Of a DNA stretch of 64,000 bases, positions 56,083 to 64,000 are shown one piece after another. Source of the DNA: Nocardioides cynanchi. Its GTDB lineage: Bacteria; Actinomycetota; Actinomycetes; Propionibacteriales; Nocardioidaceae. A model generated the notes under the pieces. It did no database searches. It saw only the letters and a list, made by a program, of their open reading frames with translations, and was not told where the DNA came from. The position numbers and the translations under genes are program-made. The DNA is taken from positions 3,100,001-3,164,000 of the forward strand of contig NZ_CP044344.1 in the NCBI RefSeq assembly GCF_008761635.1, written 5' to 3'. Position 1 is the stretch's first letter. Every line of letters starts with the position of its first letter.

Positions 56083-57155
56083 CCGGTCCTCAGCCGCGCG
56101 CCTGCGTGACCCAGATCCCGGCGTACGTCGCGGGGAAGCCGCCGGCGCCACGTCCGGACATGACGACCTACAAGCTCTCCTCCAACGAGAACCCGTTCGG
56201 GCCGCTGCCGGGAGTGCTCGAGGCGGCGGCGCGGGCCGCCGAGCAGATGAACCGGTACCCCGACATGGGCAGCACCGCGCTCTACGCCGCGCTGTCCGAC
56301 AAGCTCGGGGTGGCGACCGACGAGCTGGCTCTGGCGACCGGCTCGGTGGCCCTGATCTACCAGCTGGTGCAGGCGTTCTGCGAGCCGGGCGATGAAGTGG
56401 TCTATGCCTGGCGGAGCTTCGAGGCCTACCCGATCGGGGTCACCGCCGCGGGTGCGCGGAGCGTCCAGGTCCCGGTCACCGCGGACGGGCGGCACGACCT
56501 CGACGCGATGGCGGCCGCCGTCACCGAGCGCACCCGGATCGTGCTGGTCTGCACGCCGAACAACCCGACCGGGCCGGCGGTCAGCCAGCGGGAGCTCGAC
56601 GACTTCCTGGCCAAGGTGCCCTCGCACGTGCTCGTCGTCGTCGACGAGGCCTACGTGGAGTTCGTCCGGATGAGCGACCCCGTCGACGGCGTCGCGACGG
56701 TGCGGGCCCACGACAACGTGGTGGCCACCAGGACCTTCTCGAAGGCCTACGGCCTGGCCGGCTTCCGGGTCGGGTATGCCGTGGGGCCGGCGCCGCTGAC
56801 CGGCGCGCTGCGCGCGGTGTCGCTGCCGTTCGGTGTCTCAGGCGTCGCGCAGGCCGCCGCGCTCGCGTCGCTGGCGGCCGAGGCCCAGCTGCTCGAACGG
56901 GTGGACTCCCTGGTCGCGGAGCGGGACCGGGTGGTGCGGGGACTGGCCGAGGCCGGTGTCGTGGTTCCCGAGGCCCAGGGCAACTTCATCTGGCTCGCCA
57001 CCGGAGACCGGACCGCCGAGCTCGCCGCGGCCGCGGACGACCTCGGCATCGTGGTCCGGCCGTTCGCCGGCGACGGCGCCCGGGTCTCGATCGGGGAGGT
57101 CGAGGCCAACGACCGGACCATCGAGCTGGGGCGCACCTTCTCGTTCGGCTCCTGA
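56079..57155 (+). CDS. hisC: Histidinol-phosphate/aromatic aminotransferase (HisC/Pat family)
   Basis: 358 residues, PLP-dependent fold type I. KLSSNENPFGPLPGV near the N-terminus, CTPNNPTGPAVS, VVDEAYVEF, and the Schiff-base lysine in FSKAYGLAGFRVGY (Lys222). The sequence fits the actinobacterial Pat/HisC group that transaminates histidinol phosphate or aromatic keto acids. Because no other his genes are nearby and housekeeping hisC usually lies with hisB/hisD, aromatic aminotransferase (Pat) is as likely as HisC. Confidence 0.88.
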   Translation: MTGPQPRACVTQIPAYVAGKPPAPRPDMTTYKLSSNENPFGPLPGVLEAAARAAEQMNRYPDMGSTALYAALSDKLGVATDELALATGSVALIYQLVQAFCEPGDEVVYAWRSFEAYPIGVTAAGARSVQVPVTADGRHDLDAMAAAVTERTRIVLVCTPNNPTGPAVSQRELDDFLAKVPSHVLVVVDEAYVEFVRMSDPVDGVATVRAHDNVVATRTFSKAYGLAGFRVGYAVGPAPLTGALRAVSLPFGVSGVAQAAALASLAAEAQLLERVDSLVAERDRVVRGLAEAGVVVPEAQGNFIWLATGDRTAELAAAADDLGIVVRPFAGDGARVSIGEVEANDRTIELGRTFSFGS

Positions 57156-57169
57156 AAAGTCTCCCGCGT

Positions 57170-57202
57170 TCGTATTCACCGGGGGTGTCCCGGTCCTACG
57201 CT
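57170..57202 (+). promoter_or_regulatory. Promoter of first secreted paralogue (TCGTAT ... TACGCT)
   Basis: TCGTAT (57170-57175) and TACGCT (57197-57202). The same TCGTAT element followed by C/CCGG and a similarly placed -10 precedes the second paralogue (58286-58319), suggesting a shared regulator or sigma factor. Confidence 0.45.
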
Positions 57203-57243
57203 CAGGGTCACTCAGTCGCCAGCACCCAACGGGGAGTTCTCGC

Positions 57244-58260
57244 ATGCGCACACGCCGCAGGTTCCGTCGCACCATCGCCGTCACGGCCTCGGCCGGGCTC
57301 GCCGCCGGGCTCGCCTGGCTGCCCGCCGGGCCCGCCTCCGCCGCCGTCGTGGCCCAGTTCGCCGCCCAGGGCAGCGCCAACACGTCGTCGTCGTGCACGC
57401 TCACGACCGGCGACGACCAACCGTCGTCCCCCGGAGCGACGTTCTCCAGCGGCACGCAGAGCCAGAGCGTCGACCTCGCCGCCACCTTCACCAACACCGG
57501 CAACTCGGCCGACACGGTCTCGATGACCGGCCACTACGCGACCACCATGACCGTGGCCAAGCAGGGCGGGGACCTGTCCAAGCTCGTCGCCACCGGCAAG
57601 GGCAGTGTGGGCATCTCCGCCGCGCAGGGCAGCGCGTCGGCGTGCCTCCCGCAGGCCTTCGTCGACCTGTTCGGGTTCTTCGAGTTCACCGAGTCCCACT
57701 CGGGCTGGATCTACATCACCCGCAACACGGTGCCGAAGCAGGGGATCGCCCTGGCCGCGGTCGCCGACGAGGCCACCAGCAGGGCCATCGCCTTCGACGT
57801 CTGGCAGGGGGCCGGGTCCTCGGCAGTCTCGCGCGGGTTCCTCACGCCCGGCACCTTCGGTGGCCAGATCGCGGTGGGCCTCACGGCCGGCAACGTGCCG
57901 CCGATCTTCCCCTTCAAGCGCACGCCGCAGAGCTCGATCGCCGTCACCTTCCACCGCTCGGGCTCCGCCTTCGCCGCGACGGCCGGCAGTGCCGGCAGGT
58001 TCGTGAAGTTCCCGGGCTCGATCTCCTGCTCCGGCCACAAGGCGACCCTGACCTGGAAGTCGGGGGCCTCCAAGGTCGCCTCGGGCTCGTTCCTGGTCAA
58101 CGGCAAGACCAAGGCCTCGGACAGCAACCCCAGGTCCGGGCGCCAGATCGTGCTGCGACACCTGAGCAGCACGGCCGACAACACGATCACCGCCAAGCTG
58201 TCGCTCGCCGGCGGCGGCCACGCGTCGGCCTCGAGGACCTACGTGCCCTGCCAGGGCTGA
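57244..58260 (+). CDS. Secreted protein of unknown function, paralogue 1
   Basis: 338 residues. Signal peptide with an Arg-rich start (RTRRRFRRTIAVTAS, possibly Tat) and cleavage after PASA (about residue 33). The mature part is Ser/Thr/Gly-rich and beta-predicted, with two cysteine pairs (SSSCTLT, SACLPQA, SISCSGH, YVPCQG). It is homologous over the C-terminal 90 residues to the next gene (GRFVKFPGSISCSGHKATLT; SGSFLVNGKTKASDSNP; AGGGHASASRTYVPC). No membrane anchor or cell-wall motif. GGGGAG ribosome-binding site. Function unknown. Confidence 0.82.
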   Translation: MRTRRRFRRTIAVTASAGLAAGLAWLPAGPASAAVVAQFAAQGSANTSSSCTLTTGDDQPSSPGATFSSGTQSQSVDLAATFTNTGNSADTVSMTGHYATTMTVAKQGGDLSKLVATGKGSVGISAAQGSASACLPQAFVDLFGFFEFTESHSGWIYITRNTVPKQGIALAAVADEATSRAIAFDVWQGAGSSAVSRGFLTPGTFGGQIAVGLTAGNVPPIFPFKRTPQSSIAVTFHRSGSAFAATAGSAGRFVKFPGSISCSGHKATLTWKSGASKVASGSFLVNGKTKASDSNPRSGRQIVLRHLSSTADNTITAKLSLAGGGHASASRTYVPCQG

Positions 58261-58265
58261 CGATC

Positions 58266-58319
58266 TGGTCTAGACCACGCCGGGATCGTATCCCCGGCCG
58301 GCCCCGATGCTCCTAACCT
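58266..58319 (+). promoter_or_regulatory. Promoter region of second secreted paralogue with 12-bp palindrome
   Basis: TGGTCTAGACCA (58266-58277) is a perfect palindrome right after the first paralogue stop. TCGTAT (58286-58291) and TAACCT (58314-58319) mirror the promoter of the first paralogue. Confidence 0.45.
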
Positions 58320-58357
58320 GCGAAAGGCATCTCACCCCAGCCCTGGAAGGATCCTCC

Positions 58358-59383
58358 ATGCTCGGATCAACCCGTCACCAGCGCGTCCTCGCGCTGTCCG
58401 CCTGTGGCGCTCTCGTCTCGGCACTGGCGCTCCTGCCCGTGGGTCAGGCCTCGGCCCTCGGCCCGCCCGACGCCCTGTCAGTGGGCGGCAACGTCGACTT
58501 CTCCTCGAGCGGCCCGACCTGCACCGAGGTCGGTACCGAGCCCAGCGACACGGTTCCCATCGTCGGCGGTGGGGCGTCCGACAGCGTGTCCATGGACGTC
58601 ACGGTCACCAACACCGATGCCGTCACCCCGGACCCCGGTGACCACACCCACGTCACGGGGAGCATCACCGCGGCCGCCCGGGTGAAGAAGCACAACGGGT
58701 CGATGACGTCCTTCAGCGTGTCCGGCACCGGCCGGGTGACGTCGGTGAGTGCCGAGGGGAGTGCCTCCCAGTGCAACGTCTCGGCCCAGATGGAGGCCGT
58801 GATGACCACGGTCTTCACCGAGGCCAAGCCCGGCTGGGTCTACGTGACCCGTGCGCAGCCGAAGGGGACCGCGACCTTGATGGCGATCGCCGACAGCACG
58901 GGCAGCACCGTGCCGTACGAGGATCTCTTCAGTGGGCCCAAGTCGAAGAACACCGAGCGGGTCTTCCTCAAGCCGGGGACCTACGAGGCGATCAACCTCT
59001 TCGTCGTCAGCACGTCCGGCACCGGGCTGCTGCTCAAGGCCGGAACGCCGAGCACCTCGCTCTCCGGCGCGTTCCACGCCGCGGGGTCCGCCCTGGGCGG
59101 CACCAAGGGTGCCGCGGGACGGTACGTGAAGTTCCCGGCGTCCATCTCCTGCAGCCAGCACTCCGCGAAGCTCACCTGGACCGGCCACGCCGGCCAGGTG
59201 GCGGCGGGCTCCTTCTCCGTGAACGGACAGAAGAAGGCGTCGGCACGCAACCCCCAGGCGGGACGCTCGGTGGTGCTGCACCACCTCGGCAAGACCGCGG
59301 ACAACAAGATCACCGCCAACCTGACGCTCAAGGGCGGCGGCCACGCCACCGCGTCGCGGGTCTACGTGCCCTGCAAGGGCTGA
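58358..59383 (+). CDS. Secreted protein of unknown function, paralogue 2
   Basis: 341 residues. Signal peptide VLALSACGALVSALALLPVG with cleavage after QASA (about residue 33). The mature part is Ser/Thr/Val-rich with four conserved cysteines (SGPTCTEVG, SQCNVSAQ, SISCSQH, YVPCKG). Aligns with the previous gene over most of its length, best at the C-terminus (GRYVKFPASISCSQHSAKLT, AAGSFSVNGQKKASARNP, KGGGHATASRVYVPC), so the pair arose by tandem duplication. Start at 58358 has GGAAGGA upstream. A strong terminator hairpin follows. Confidence 0.83.
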   Translation: MLGSTRHQRVLALSACGALVSALALLPVGQASALGPPDALSVGGNVDFSSSGPTCTEVGTEPSDTVPIVGGGASDSVSMDVTVTNTDAVTPDPGDHTHVTGSITAAARVKKHNGSMTSFSVSGTGRVTSVSAEGSASQCNVSAQMEAVMTTVFTEAKPGWVYVTRAQPKGTATLMAIADSTGSTVPYEDLFSGPKSKNTERVFLKPGTYEAINLFVVSTSGTGLLLKAGTPSTSLSGAFHAAGSALGGTKGAAGRYVKFPASISCSQHSAKLTWTGHAGQVAAGSFSVNGQKKASARNPQAGRSVVLHHLGKTADNKITANLTLKGGGHATASRVYVPCKG

Positions 59384-59396
59384 CCACGTCGCACGG

Positions 59397-59427
59397 GAAG
59401 GGCCGGAGGCGCTGCCTCCGGCCCTTC
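59397..59427. terminator. Strong bidirectional terminator hairpin
   Basis: GAAGGGCCGGAGGC-GCT-GCCTCCGGCCCTTC: a perfect 14-bp stem with a 3-nt loop, followed by TGC. It lies between the secreted paralogue and the convergent MFS gene and can serve both. Confidence 0.8.
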
Positions 59428-59500
59428 TGCATGCCGGCCCGCCGTACGAACCGGGCCAGACCAACGGGCGGCCGACGGGGGCGGTGCCCGGCACGGCCGA

Positions 59501-60760
59501 TCAGACCGCGACCGGCGCGGGCTCGACGGCGCGGTCCATCTCCCGGAAACGAGGCAGCAGGGTCGGCGCCATGGTGGCCGCGAAGTAGCAGAGCCCGACC
59601 ATCAGCAGGGCAGGGTCGAGTCCGATCCCGCTCACCAGCACGCCGCCGAGCACACCACCCAACGGCATCAACGACCAGCAGACGGCGCTGTTGAGGGCGG
59701 TCACCCGTCCGACCAGCGCCGGCGGGATCCGCTCGAACTCGACGGCGCCGAGCACCGGGTTGAGGAAGCCCGAGGCGCAGCCGCCGACCACGCACATGGC
59801 CAGGATCGCCCACAGGGGCACGCCGATGGCGAACAGCACGAACCGCGGAAGCCCGGTCACCAGGAAGGCCACGACGTACGTCGTGAAGCGCGGCAGGCGG
59901 GTGCCGTACGCGGCCGCCACGAACGAGCCGAGCATCGACGCACCGCCCCAGACCGAGAAGATCAGTCCGAGCACCCCGACCCCGGCGCCCGACTCGCGGG
60001 CCCAGACCGGCAGCAGCACCGCCGACCAGGCGAGGTCGAGCAGGTTGGTCACCGCGATCATCAGGCACAGGCTCATCAGCAAGGCGTCCGAGCGGAGGAA
60101 GTCCCACCCGGCCCGCAGCTCGGCGAGGTACGACGTGGGCTCGTCGTCAGCGGTCGGCTCACCGTCGACGGCTGACACAGGCTCGACCAGACCCCGGGTC
60201 GTGACCAGCAGCACCACCGCGCACACGCCGAACGACAGGGCGTCGACCGCCACGGCGTTGGCCGGCCCGATCGTGGCGACGAGCCCGCCGGCGAGGGCGG
60301 CGCCGATCATGGTGGCGCCGCGCTCGATCGCCGAGGCGAGGCCCGTGGCCCGCTCGAAGGGCACCTCGGCGCTCGCCACCAGGCTCGGGACCATCGCCCC
60401 GACGGCTGCGTCGCCCGGCCCCCGCAGGCCACCGCCGATCGCCACGAGCACCAGCGGCACGGGGAAGGTGAGGTGGTCGGAGCGGTGCAGCAGGGGGATC
60501 ATCCCCACCGACACCATCGAGAGCGAGTCCGCGACGATCGCCAGCCGGCGCGGCCCCACCCGGTCGACCAGCGGGCCGCCGGTGGCCTTGAGGATCACCA
60601 GTGGGGTCAGCTCGGCGGCCGCGACGAGGCCGGTGCGGGTGGCCGAGCCCGTGGTGACCAGCACCAGCCAGGGGATCGCGATCATCGAGACCCGGGTGCC
60701 GAGCAGGGAGATCGCCTCCGCGGTCAGCCAGCCGTAGAGCGGCAGCCGGCGGGCGCTCAT
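59501..60760 (-). CDS. MFS transporter (drug-efflux type)
   Basis: 419 residues, 12 predicted helices. LTAEAISLLGTRVSMIAIPW opens helix 1; VDRVGPRRLAIVADSLSMVS is the loop 2-3 motif A variant; a long central loop (SAVDGEPTADDEPTSYLAEL) separates two six-helix halves. The MFS_3 type is usual for ArsR-partnered actinobacterial exporters. Its ATG overlaps the stop of the ArsR gene (ATGA), so both form one transcript, likely induced by the compound it exports. Confidence 0.9.
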   Translation of the reverse strand: MSARRLPLYGWLTAEAISLLGTRVSMIAIPWLVLVTTGSATRTGLVAAAELTPLVILKATGGPLVDRVGPRRLAIVADSLSMVSVGMIPLLHRSDHLTFPVPLVLVAIGGGLRGPGDAAVGAMVPSLVASAEVPFERATGLASAIERGATMIGAALAGGLVATIGPANAVAVDALSFGVCAVVLLVTTRGLVEPVSAVDGEPTADDEPTSYLAELRAGWDFLRSDALLMSLCLMIAVTNLLDLAWSAVLLPVWARESGAGVGVLGLIFSVWGGASMLGSFVAAAYGTRLPRFTTYVVAFLVTGLPRFVLFAIGVPLWAILAMCVVGGCASGFLNPVLGAVEFERIPPALVGRVTALNSAVCWSLMPLGGVLGGVLVSGIGLDPALLMVGLCYFAATMAPTLLPRFREMDRAVEPAPVAV

Positions 60761-61344
60761 AACGCGGTCTCGTCGAGCACCACCGTGCCCGGCCGTGGGA
60801 AGGCGTTCAGGTTGACCACGAAGTCCCCGGCACCCGGGGTGTCCTCGCCGTCCTCCTGCTCCGACCACGAGTCCACCAGCGCGGCCAGGGCGTCGGTCAG
60901 CTGCTCGGCACGCTCGGGGGTCAGCCGGAGGTGCCAGTCGCTGGTGGTGCTCGCGCGCTGCCAGGCCGTCGGGAGGTGACGCCGTTCGGAGACGGCCTGC
61001 ATCAGGGACTCGGTGTACATCATCGCCACAGACTGCAGGTAGCTCTCCGCGCTCTCGGCCTCCTCGGCGTCGTCGAACCGCAGCCCGGCGCGGGTGCTCT
61101 GGTGGGCCGCCCGCCACCAGCGGTCGCGGGCGTCGCCGCGCTCGGCGTCCTCCTCGATGAAGCCGTGCTCGGCCAGCTGGCGCAGGTGGTACGACGTGGC
61201 GCCGGTGTTGAGCTCGAGCCGGCCGGCCAGGCCGGTGGCCGTGGCCGGGCCCTCGAGCCGCAGCAGCATCAGCATCTTCAGCCGGGTCGGGTGCGAGAGC
61301 GCGCGCAGTCCGGCGGCGGTGGGAGTGATCGCGGAGGTCGCCAT
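60757..61344 (-). CDS. ArsR-family winged-helix regulator
   Basis: 195 residues. ArsR HTH: LRALSHPTRLKMLMLLRLEG, GLAGRLELNTGATSYHLRQL, EHGFIEEDAERGDARDRWWR. No metal-binding cysteines are seen, so it probably senses an organic ligand. C-terminal helical extension of about 100 residues (ESYLQSVAMMYTESLMQAVS). Start at 61344 lies next to an AT-rich inverted repeat; open frame further upstream is not homologous. Controls the downstream MFS gene and perhaps the divergent GST gene. Confidence 0.9.
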   Translation of the reverse strand: MATSAITPTAAGLRALSHPTRLKMLMLLRLEGPATATGLAGRLELNTGATSYHLRQLAEHGFIEEDAERGDARDRWWRAAHQSTRAGLRFDDAEEAESAESYLQSVAMMYTESLMQAVSERRHLPTAWQRASTTSDWHLRLTPERAEQLTDALAALVDSWSEQEDGEDTPGAGDFVVNLNAFPRPGTVVLDETAL

Positions 61345-61349
61345 ATCGC

Positions 61350-61381
61350 CAACATATCCTTGCAAAGGTATGTTTGCAAAG
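61350..61381. promoter_or_regulatory. ArsR operator region (AACATA..TATGTT, TTGCAAAG direct repeats)
   Basis: AACATA (61351-61356) and TATGTT (61369-61374) flank CCTTGCAAAGG. TTGCAAAG occurs twice (61360-61367 and 61374-61381). This AT-rich dyad in the divergent ArsR-GST gap is the best candidate operator for the ArsR protein. Confidence 0.6.
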
Positions 61382-61432
61382 AGGTGTTGGCAGAAAGTCA
61401 GGTGGACCGCGACCCGATGGGTACGGGCCGGC

Positions 61433-62407
61433 ATGACCCCCTCCACGGCGTACGTCACCCCCGGTCAGGCCTTCGAGCGCGACACCGACTACCTCCCGGA
61501 CCGGATCACGGCCGAGCCGGGACGGTCCCGCGACCCCTACGAGCGGGACGACCTGGCCGCACCGACGCGACCCGCGGAGCCGGGGCGCTACCGGCTGGTC
61601 GCCGCGAAGGCGTGCCCGTGGGCGACCCGCGCGATCATCGTCCGCGAGCTGCTCGGCCTCGAGGGCGTGATCTCGCTCGGGCTGGCCGCGCCGACCCACG
61701 ACGAGCGCAGCTGGAGCTTCGGGCTGGACGCCGGGGGGCGCGACCCCGTGCTCGGGATCTCCCGCCTCCAGGAGGCCTATCTGCGCCGCGACCCGTCGTA
61801 CGACAAGGGCATCACGGTGCCGGCGATGGTGGAGATCGACAGTGGCGAGGTCGTCACCAACGACTTCCCGTGGATCACCCACGACCTCTACTTCGAGTGG
61901 CGTGACCACCATCGCGCCGATGCGCCGGACCTGTGGCCGGCCCACCTCCGTGAGGAGATGGACGACGTGATGGAGCGGGTGTTCACCGAGGTGAACAACG
62001 GCGTCTACCGCTGCGGCTTCGCGGGATCGCAGGAGGCCTACGACGAGGCCTACGACCGTCTCTGGAACGCCCTGGACTGGCTCGAGGACCGGCTCGCCGA
62101 CCGCCGCTACCTCATGGGCGAGGCGCTGACCGAGGCCGACGTGCGGCTGTTCACCACCCTGGCTCGCTTCGACGTCATCTACCACGGGCACTTCAAGTGC
62201 AACCGGCAGAAGCTGACCGAGCTGCCCGCGCTCTGGGGCTACGCCCGCGACCTCTACGCGCTCCCTGCGTTCGGGGGCAACACCGACTTCGAGCAGATCA
62301 AGCAGCACTACTACGTCGTGCAGGGCGACGTGAACCCCTCGGGGATCGTGCCGGGCGGTCCCGACCTCTCGGGCTGGCTCACCCCGCACGGACGCGAGAC
62401 CCTGTGA
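61433..62407 (+). CDS. Xi-class glutathione S-transferase family protein (hydroquinone reductase-like)
   Basis: 324 residues. Thioredoxin-like N-terminal domain with the Xi-class CPWA motif (AAKACPWATRAIIVRELLGL), long inter-domain insert (GVISLGLAAPTHDERSWSFG, GISRLQEAYLRRDPSYDKGI), and all-helical C-terminal domain (YLMGEALTEADVRLFTTLAR, KLTELPALWGYARDLY). Xi-class enzymes reduce S-conjugated hydroquinones through the CPWA cysteine. Since actinobacteria lack glutathione, a mycothiol-dependent role is likely. Divergent from the ArsR-MFS pair across a shared operator region, suggesting a joint detoxification module. Confidence 0.87.
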   Translation: MTPSTAYVTPGQAFERDTDYLPDRITAEPGRSRDPYERDDLAAPTRPAEPGRYRLVAAKACPWATRAIIVRELLGLEGVISLGLAAPTHDERSWSFGLDAGGRDPVLGISRLQEAYLRRDPSYDKGITVPAMVEIDSGEVVTNDFPWITHDLYFEWRDHHRADAPDLWPAHLREEMDDVMERVFTEVNNGVYRCGFAGSQEAYDEAYDRLWNALDWLEDRLADRRYLMGEALTEADVRLFTTLARFDVIYHGHFKCNRQKLTELPALWGYARDLYALPAFGGNTDFEQIKQHYYVVQGDVNPSGIVPGGPDLSGWLTPHGRETL

Positions 62408-62410
62408 CGC

Positions 62411-63235
62411 ATGGCTGAGCAGGGCCGGGTGCGGGTGGGGATCTCGGGCTGGCGCTACCCGGCCTGGCGGGGCGACTTCTACCCGACGGGCCTGCCGCAG
62501 CGCCGCGAGCTGGAGTACGCCGCCTCGCAGCTGACCTCGATCGAGATCAACGGCTCCTTCTACTCCCTGCAGCGCCCGACGTCGTACGCCGCGTGGCGGT
62601 CCGAGACGCCGGACGACTTCGTCTTCACGGTCAAGGGCGGCCGCTACGTCACCCATCTCAAGCGGCTCGTCGACGTCGACACCGCGCTGGCCAACTTCTT
62701 CGCCTCGGGGGTGCTGGCCCTCGGGCCGAAGCTGGGGCCGTTCCTCTGGCAGCTGCCCGAGACGCTGCGCTTCGCCCCGGACGTCCTCGACGACTTCCTG
62801 GGCCGCCTGCCGCGATCGACGGCCGCCGTGGCCGCACTGGCCGAGCGCCACGACGACAAGGTGGCCCCCGACCGCGCCCTGACCACCACCGACACCGACC
62901 GGCCGGTCCGCCACGCGCTGGAGTTCCGCAGCCCGACGTTCGCCGTTCCCGAGGCGATGGCGGTGCTGCGCGCGCACGACGTCGCCTGCGTGTTCGCCGA
63001 CACCGCGGGTCGCTGGCCACGGGTGGACGAGGACACCGGCCCGATCCGCTACGTCCGACTGCACGGGGACCAGGAGCTCTACGCCAGCGGCTACACCGCC
63101 CGGGCGCTCGACGAGTGGGCCGAGAGATGTCGGGGCTGGGTGGCCGGCGGTCAGGACGTCTTCGTCTACTTCGACAACGACATGAAGGGCTTCGCGCCCC
63201 ACGACGCGATGGCCCTGATCGCGCGGCTCGGCTGA
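62411..63235 (+). CDS. DUF72 family protein (YecE-like)
   Basis: 274 residues. DUF72 signature at the N-terminus (VGISGWRYPAWRGDFYPTGL), SIEINGSFYSLQRPTSYAAW, FTVKGGRYVTHLKRL and the C-terminal VYFDNDMKGFAPHDAMAL. TIM-barrel fold; widely conserved, catalytic role unknown. Starts 3 nt after the GST stop and is probably co-transcribed with it. N-terminal MAEQGRVRV precedes the first strand. Confidence 0.88.
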   Translation: MAEQGRVRVGISGWRYPAWRGDFYPTGLPQRRELEYAASQLTSIEINGSFYSLQRPTSYAAWRSETPDDFVFTVKGGRYVTHLKRLVDVDTALANFFASGVLALGPKLGPFLWQLPETLRFAPDVLDDFLGRLPRSTAAVAALAERHDDKVAPDRALTTTDTDRPVRHALEFRSPTFAVPEAMAVLRAHDVACVFADTAGRWPRVDEDTGPIRYVRLHGDQELYASGYTARALDEWAERCRGWVAGGQDVFVYFDNDMKGFAPHDAMALIARLG

Positions 63236-63247
63236 CGTCGTACTCCG

Positions 63248-64000
63248 TCAGCGTGGGGGCCCGGCCTCCTGGGGCACCGAGCTGGCGGCCTCGTCGGACG
63301 GACCTTGCGGACCCCGGGCCACGAAGTCCTTCTGCCGGATCAGCACGAGCGAGAGCAGGCCGGCCGTGAAGGCGATCACGGCCGCGATCAGCGTCACGTG
63401 GTTGAGGGCGTCGACGACCGCGGAGGTGCCGACCTGGTGCACGAGGTCGTAGGCCTGCTGGCCGGCGCTCGGGCCCTGCGCCGCGGTCGCAGCTTGCTGC
63501 GCTCCGGCTGCGGCGGCCGAGACCTGGCCGCCCGACAGCGCCGAGGTCAGACCGTCGAGCGCCTGCGGTGGCACCTTCCCGGCCAGCCCGGGGCGGACCG
63601 CGTCGGCCACCTGCTGGCTGAAGATGGAGCCGAGTGCGGCGATGCCGGTGGCGATGCCGACCTGGCGAAAGGTGGAGTTCACCCCGCTGGCCATGCCCGC
63701 GCGGGCGACCGGGACGACGCCGACCGCGGTCGAGGCGAGCGGCGGGTTGATCATCCCGATCCCGACGCCCGCCACCAGCAGGCCCGGGATCAGGTGGGTC
63801 CAGGACGAGCCGTCCTGGATGCCGTGTACGAGCAGCAGGCCGACCCCGAGGATCAGGAAGCCCGGGGCGATCAGCCACCTGACCGGCACGTGCTCGGTCA
63901 GCCGGCCGGCGATCGCGGCGGCCACGAAGGAGGCTCCGGACAGGAAGAGGAAGCGCACGCCGGTGTCGACCGCCGAGTAGCCGAGCACGTTCTGGACGTA
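63248..64000 (-). CDS. MFS transporter of the DHA2 family, C-terminal part (truncated by window end)
   Basis: 250 residues visible, open at the right edge. Helices GASFVAAAIAGRLTEHVPVR, WLIAPGFLILGVGLLLVHGI, LVAGVGIGMINPPLASTAVG, GVNSTFRQVGIATGIAALGS and a final VTLIAAVIAFTAGLLSLVLI followed by a polar tail. The PP-LASTAV and NSTFRQVGxAxG motifs fit the 14-helix DHA2 drug exporters (EmrB/QacA type). A large Ala/Gln-rich loop (QVSAAAAGAQQAATAAQ) before the last helix is usual in this family. Convergent with the DUF72 gene. Confidence 0.88.
   Translation of the reverse strand, partial: YVQNVLGYSAVDTGVRFLFLSGASFVAAAIAGRLTEHVPVRWLIAPGFLILGVGLLLVHGIQDGSSWTHLIPGLLVAGVGIGMINPPLASTAVGVVPVARAGMASGVNSTFRQVGIATGIAALGSIFSQQVADAVRPGLAGKVPPQALDGLTSALSGGQVSAAAAGAQQAATAAQGPSAGQQAYDLVHQVGTSAVVDALNHVTLIAAVIAFTAGLLSLVLIRQKDFVARGPQGPSDEAASSVPQEAGPPR

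Noticed and set aside
60761..63202. Upstream in-frame extension of the MFS transporter gene on the minus strand
   Set aside because: It crosses the ArsR, GST and DUF72 genes, has no homology, and the ATG at 60760 is coupled to the ArsR stop.

Overview
High-GC actinobacterial chromosome segment, most like Nocardioides or a close Nocardioidaceae relative (inference). The signs are very GC-rich third codon positions, many GTG and a few TTG starts, genes chained by 4-nt ATGA/GTGA overlaps, and start codons 6-8 nt after a -10 hexamer (leaderless transcripts). Family content agrees: SigK/RskA, a ClgR-like regulator, SigE-family sigma factors, an F420-type PPOX protein, a mycothiol-type DinB protein, a HelD-like ATPase and AtuA-type acyl-CoA catabolism. 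I see no rRNA, tRNA, transposase, integrase, prophage or CRISPR array.

Layout. 1-7.4 kb: an acyl-CoA dehydrogenase, an SDR, an APH-type kinase and a histidine phosphatase, a set resembling the levulinate/4-hydroxyacid (LvaC, LvaD, LvaA) system. It is split by two SigE-family sigma/anti-sigma units, one of which is a single fused polypeptide. 7.4-11.2 kb: an NTF2-like protein, a long palindrome, a two-gene clpP operon whose second member lacks the catalytic serine, a convergent ClgR-like regulator and a flavin monooxygenase. 11.2-16.1 kb: an RDD protein and a PadR-ABC-FtsX export unit. 16.1-17.0 kb: a hexapeptide acyltransferase gene between two 128-bp arrays (4 x 32 bp each) in opposite orientation. 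17.0-26.6 kb: a TetR-controlled AtuA-like acyl-CoA operon with biotin carboxylase, carboxyltransferase and two dehydrogenases, one frameshifted. 26.6-28.4 kb: a small protein, a homocysteine methyltransferase and a PCMT-like methyltransferase.

28.4-35.3 kb: a minus-strand operon sigK-rskA-(FAD oxidoreductase fused to DUF1365)-CFA synthase-CFA synthase-DUF1295, preceded by a SigK-type promoter. It has the parts of the Mycobacterium Rv0449c-Rv0444c locus, rearranged. 35.3-43.9 kb: an enoyl-CoA hydratase, a third sigma/membrane-protein pair, a frameshifted D-aminopeptidase, a HelD-like ATPase, a hypothetical protein and an orphan PhzE-type chorismate enzyme. 44.0-50.9 kb: a probable potassium module (DUF4118 protein, KimA/KUP-like transporter, short KdpD-like kinase, KdpE-like regulator) and a convergent MprAB-like two-component pair. 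51-57 kb: fructosamine kinase, a damaged PPOX protein, a low-MW phosphatase, a holin-like membrane protein, GntR plus DDAH-like hydrolase, a lipoprotein, a VanZ-like protein and an aromatic/histidinol-phosphate aminotransferase. 57-64 kb: two tandem secreted paralogues, ArsR-MFS, a Xi-class GST, a DUF72 protein and a DHA2 transporter running off the end.

Two repeat families stand out. One, with core TCGACTCCGCTCGACCACC, lies inside or at the edge of several genes, read in frame in three reading frames, and also forms a tandem array between genes. The other is the 32-bp unit flanking the acyltransferase. Three genes carry frame disruptions, so either local gene decay or single-base assembly errors should be checked. 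No gene-free stretch exceeds 300 bp.
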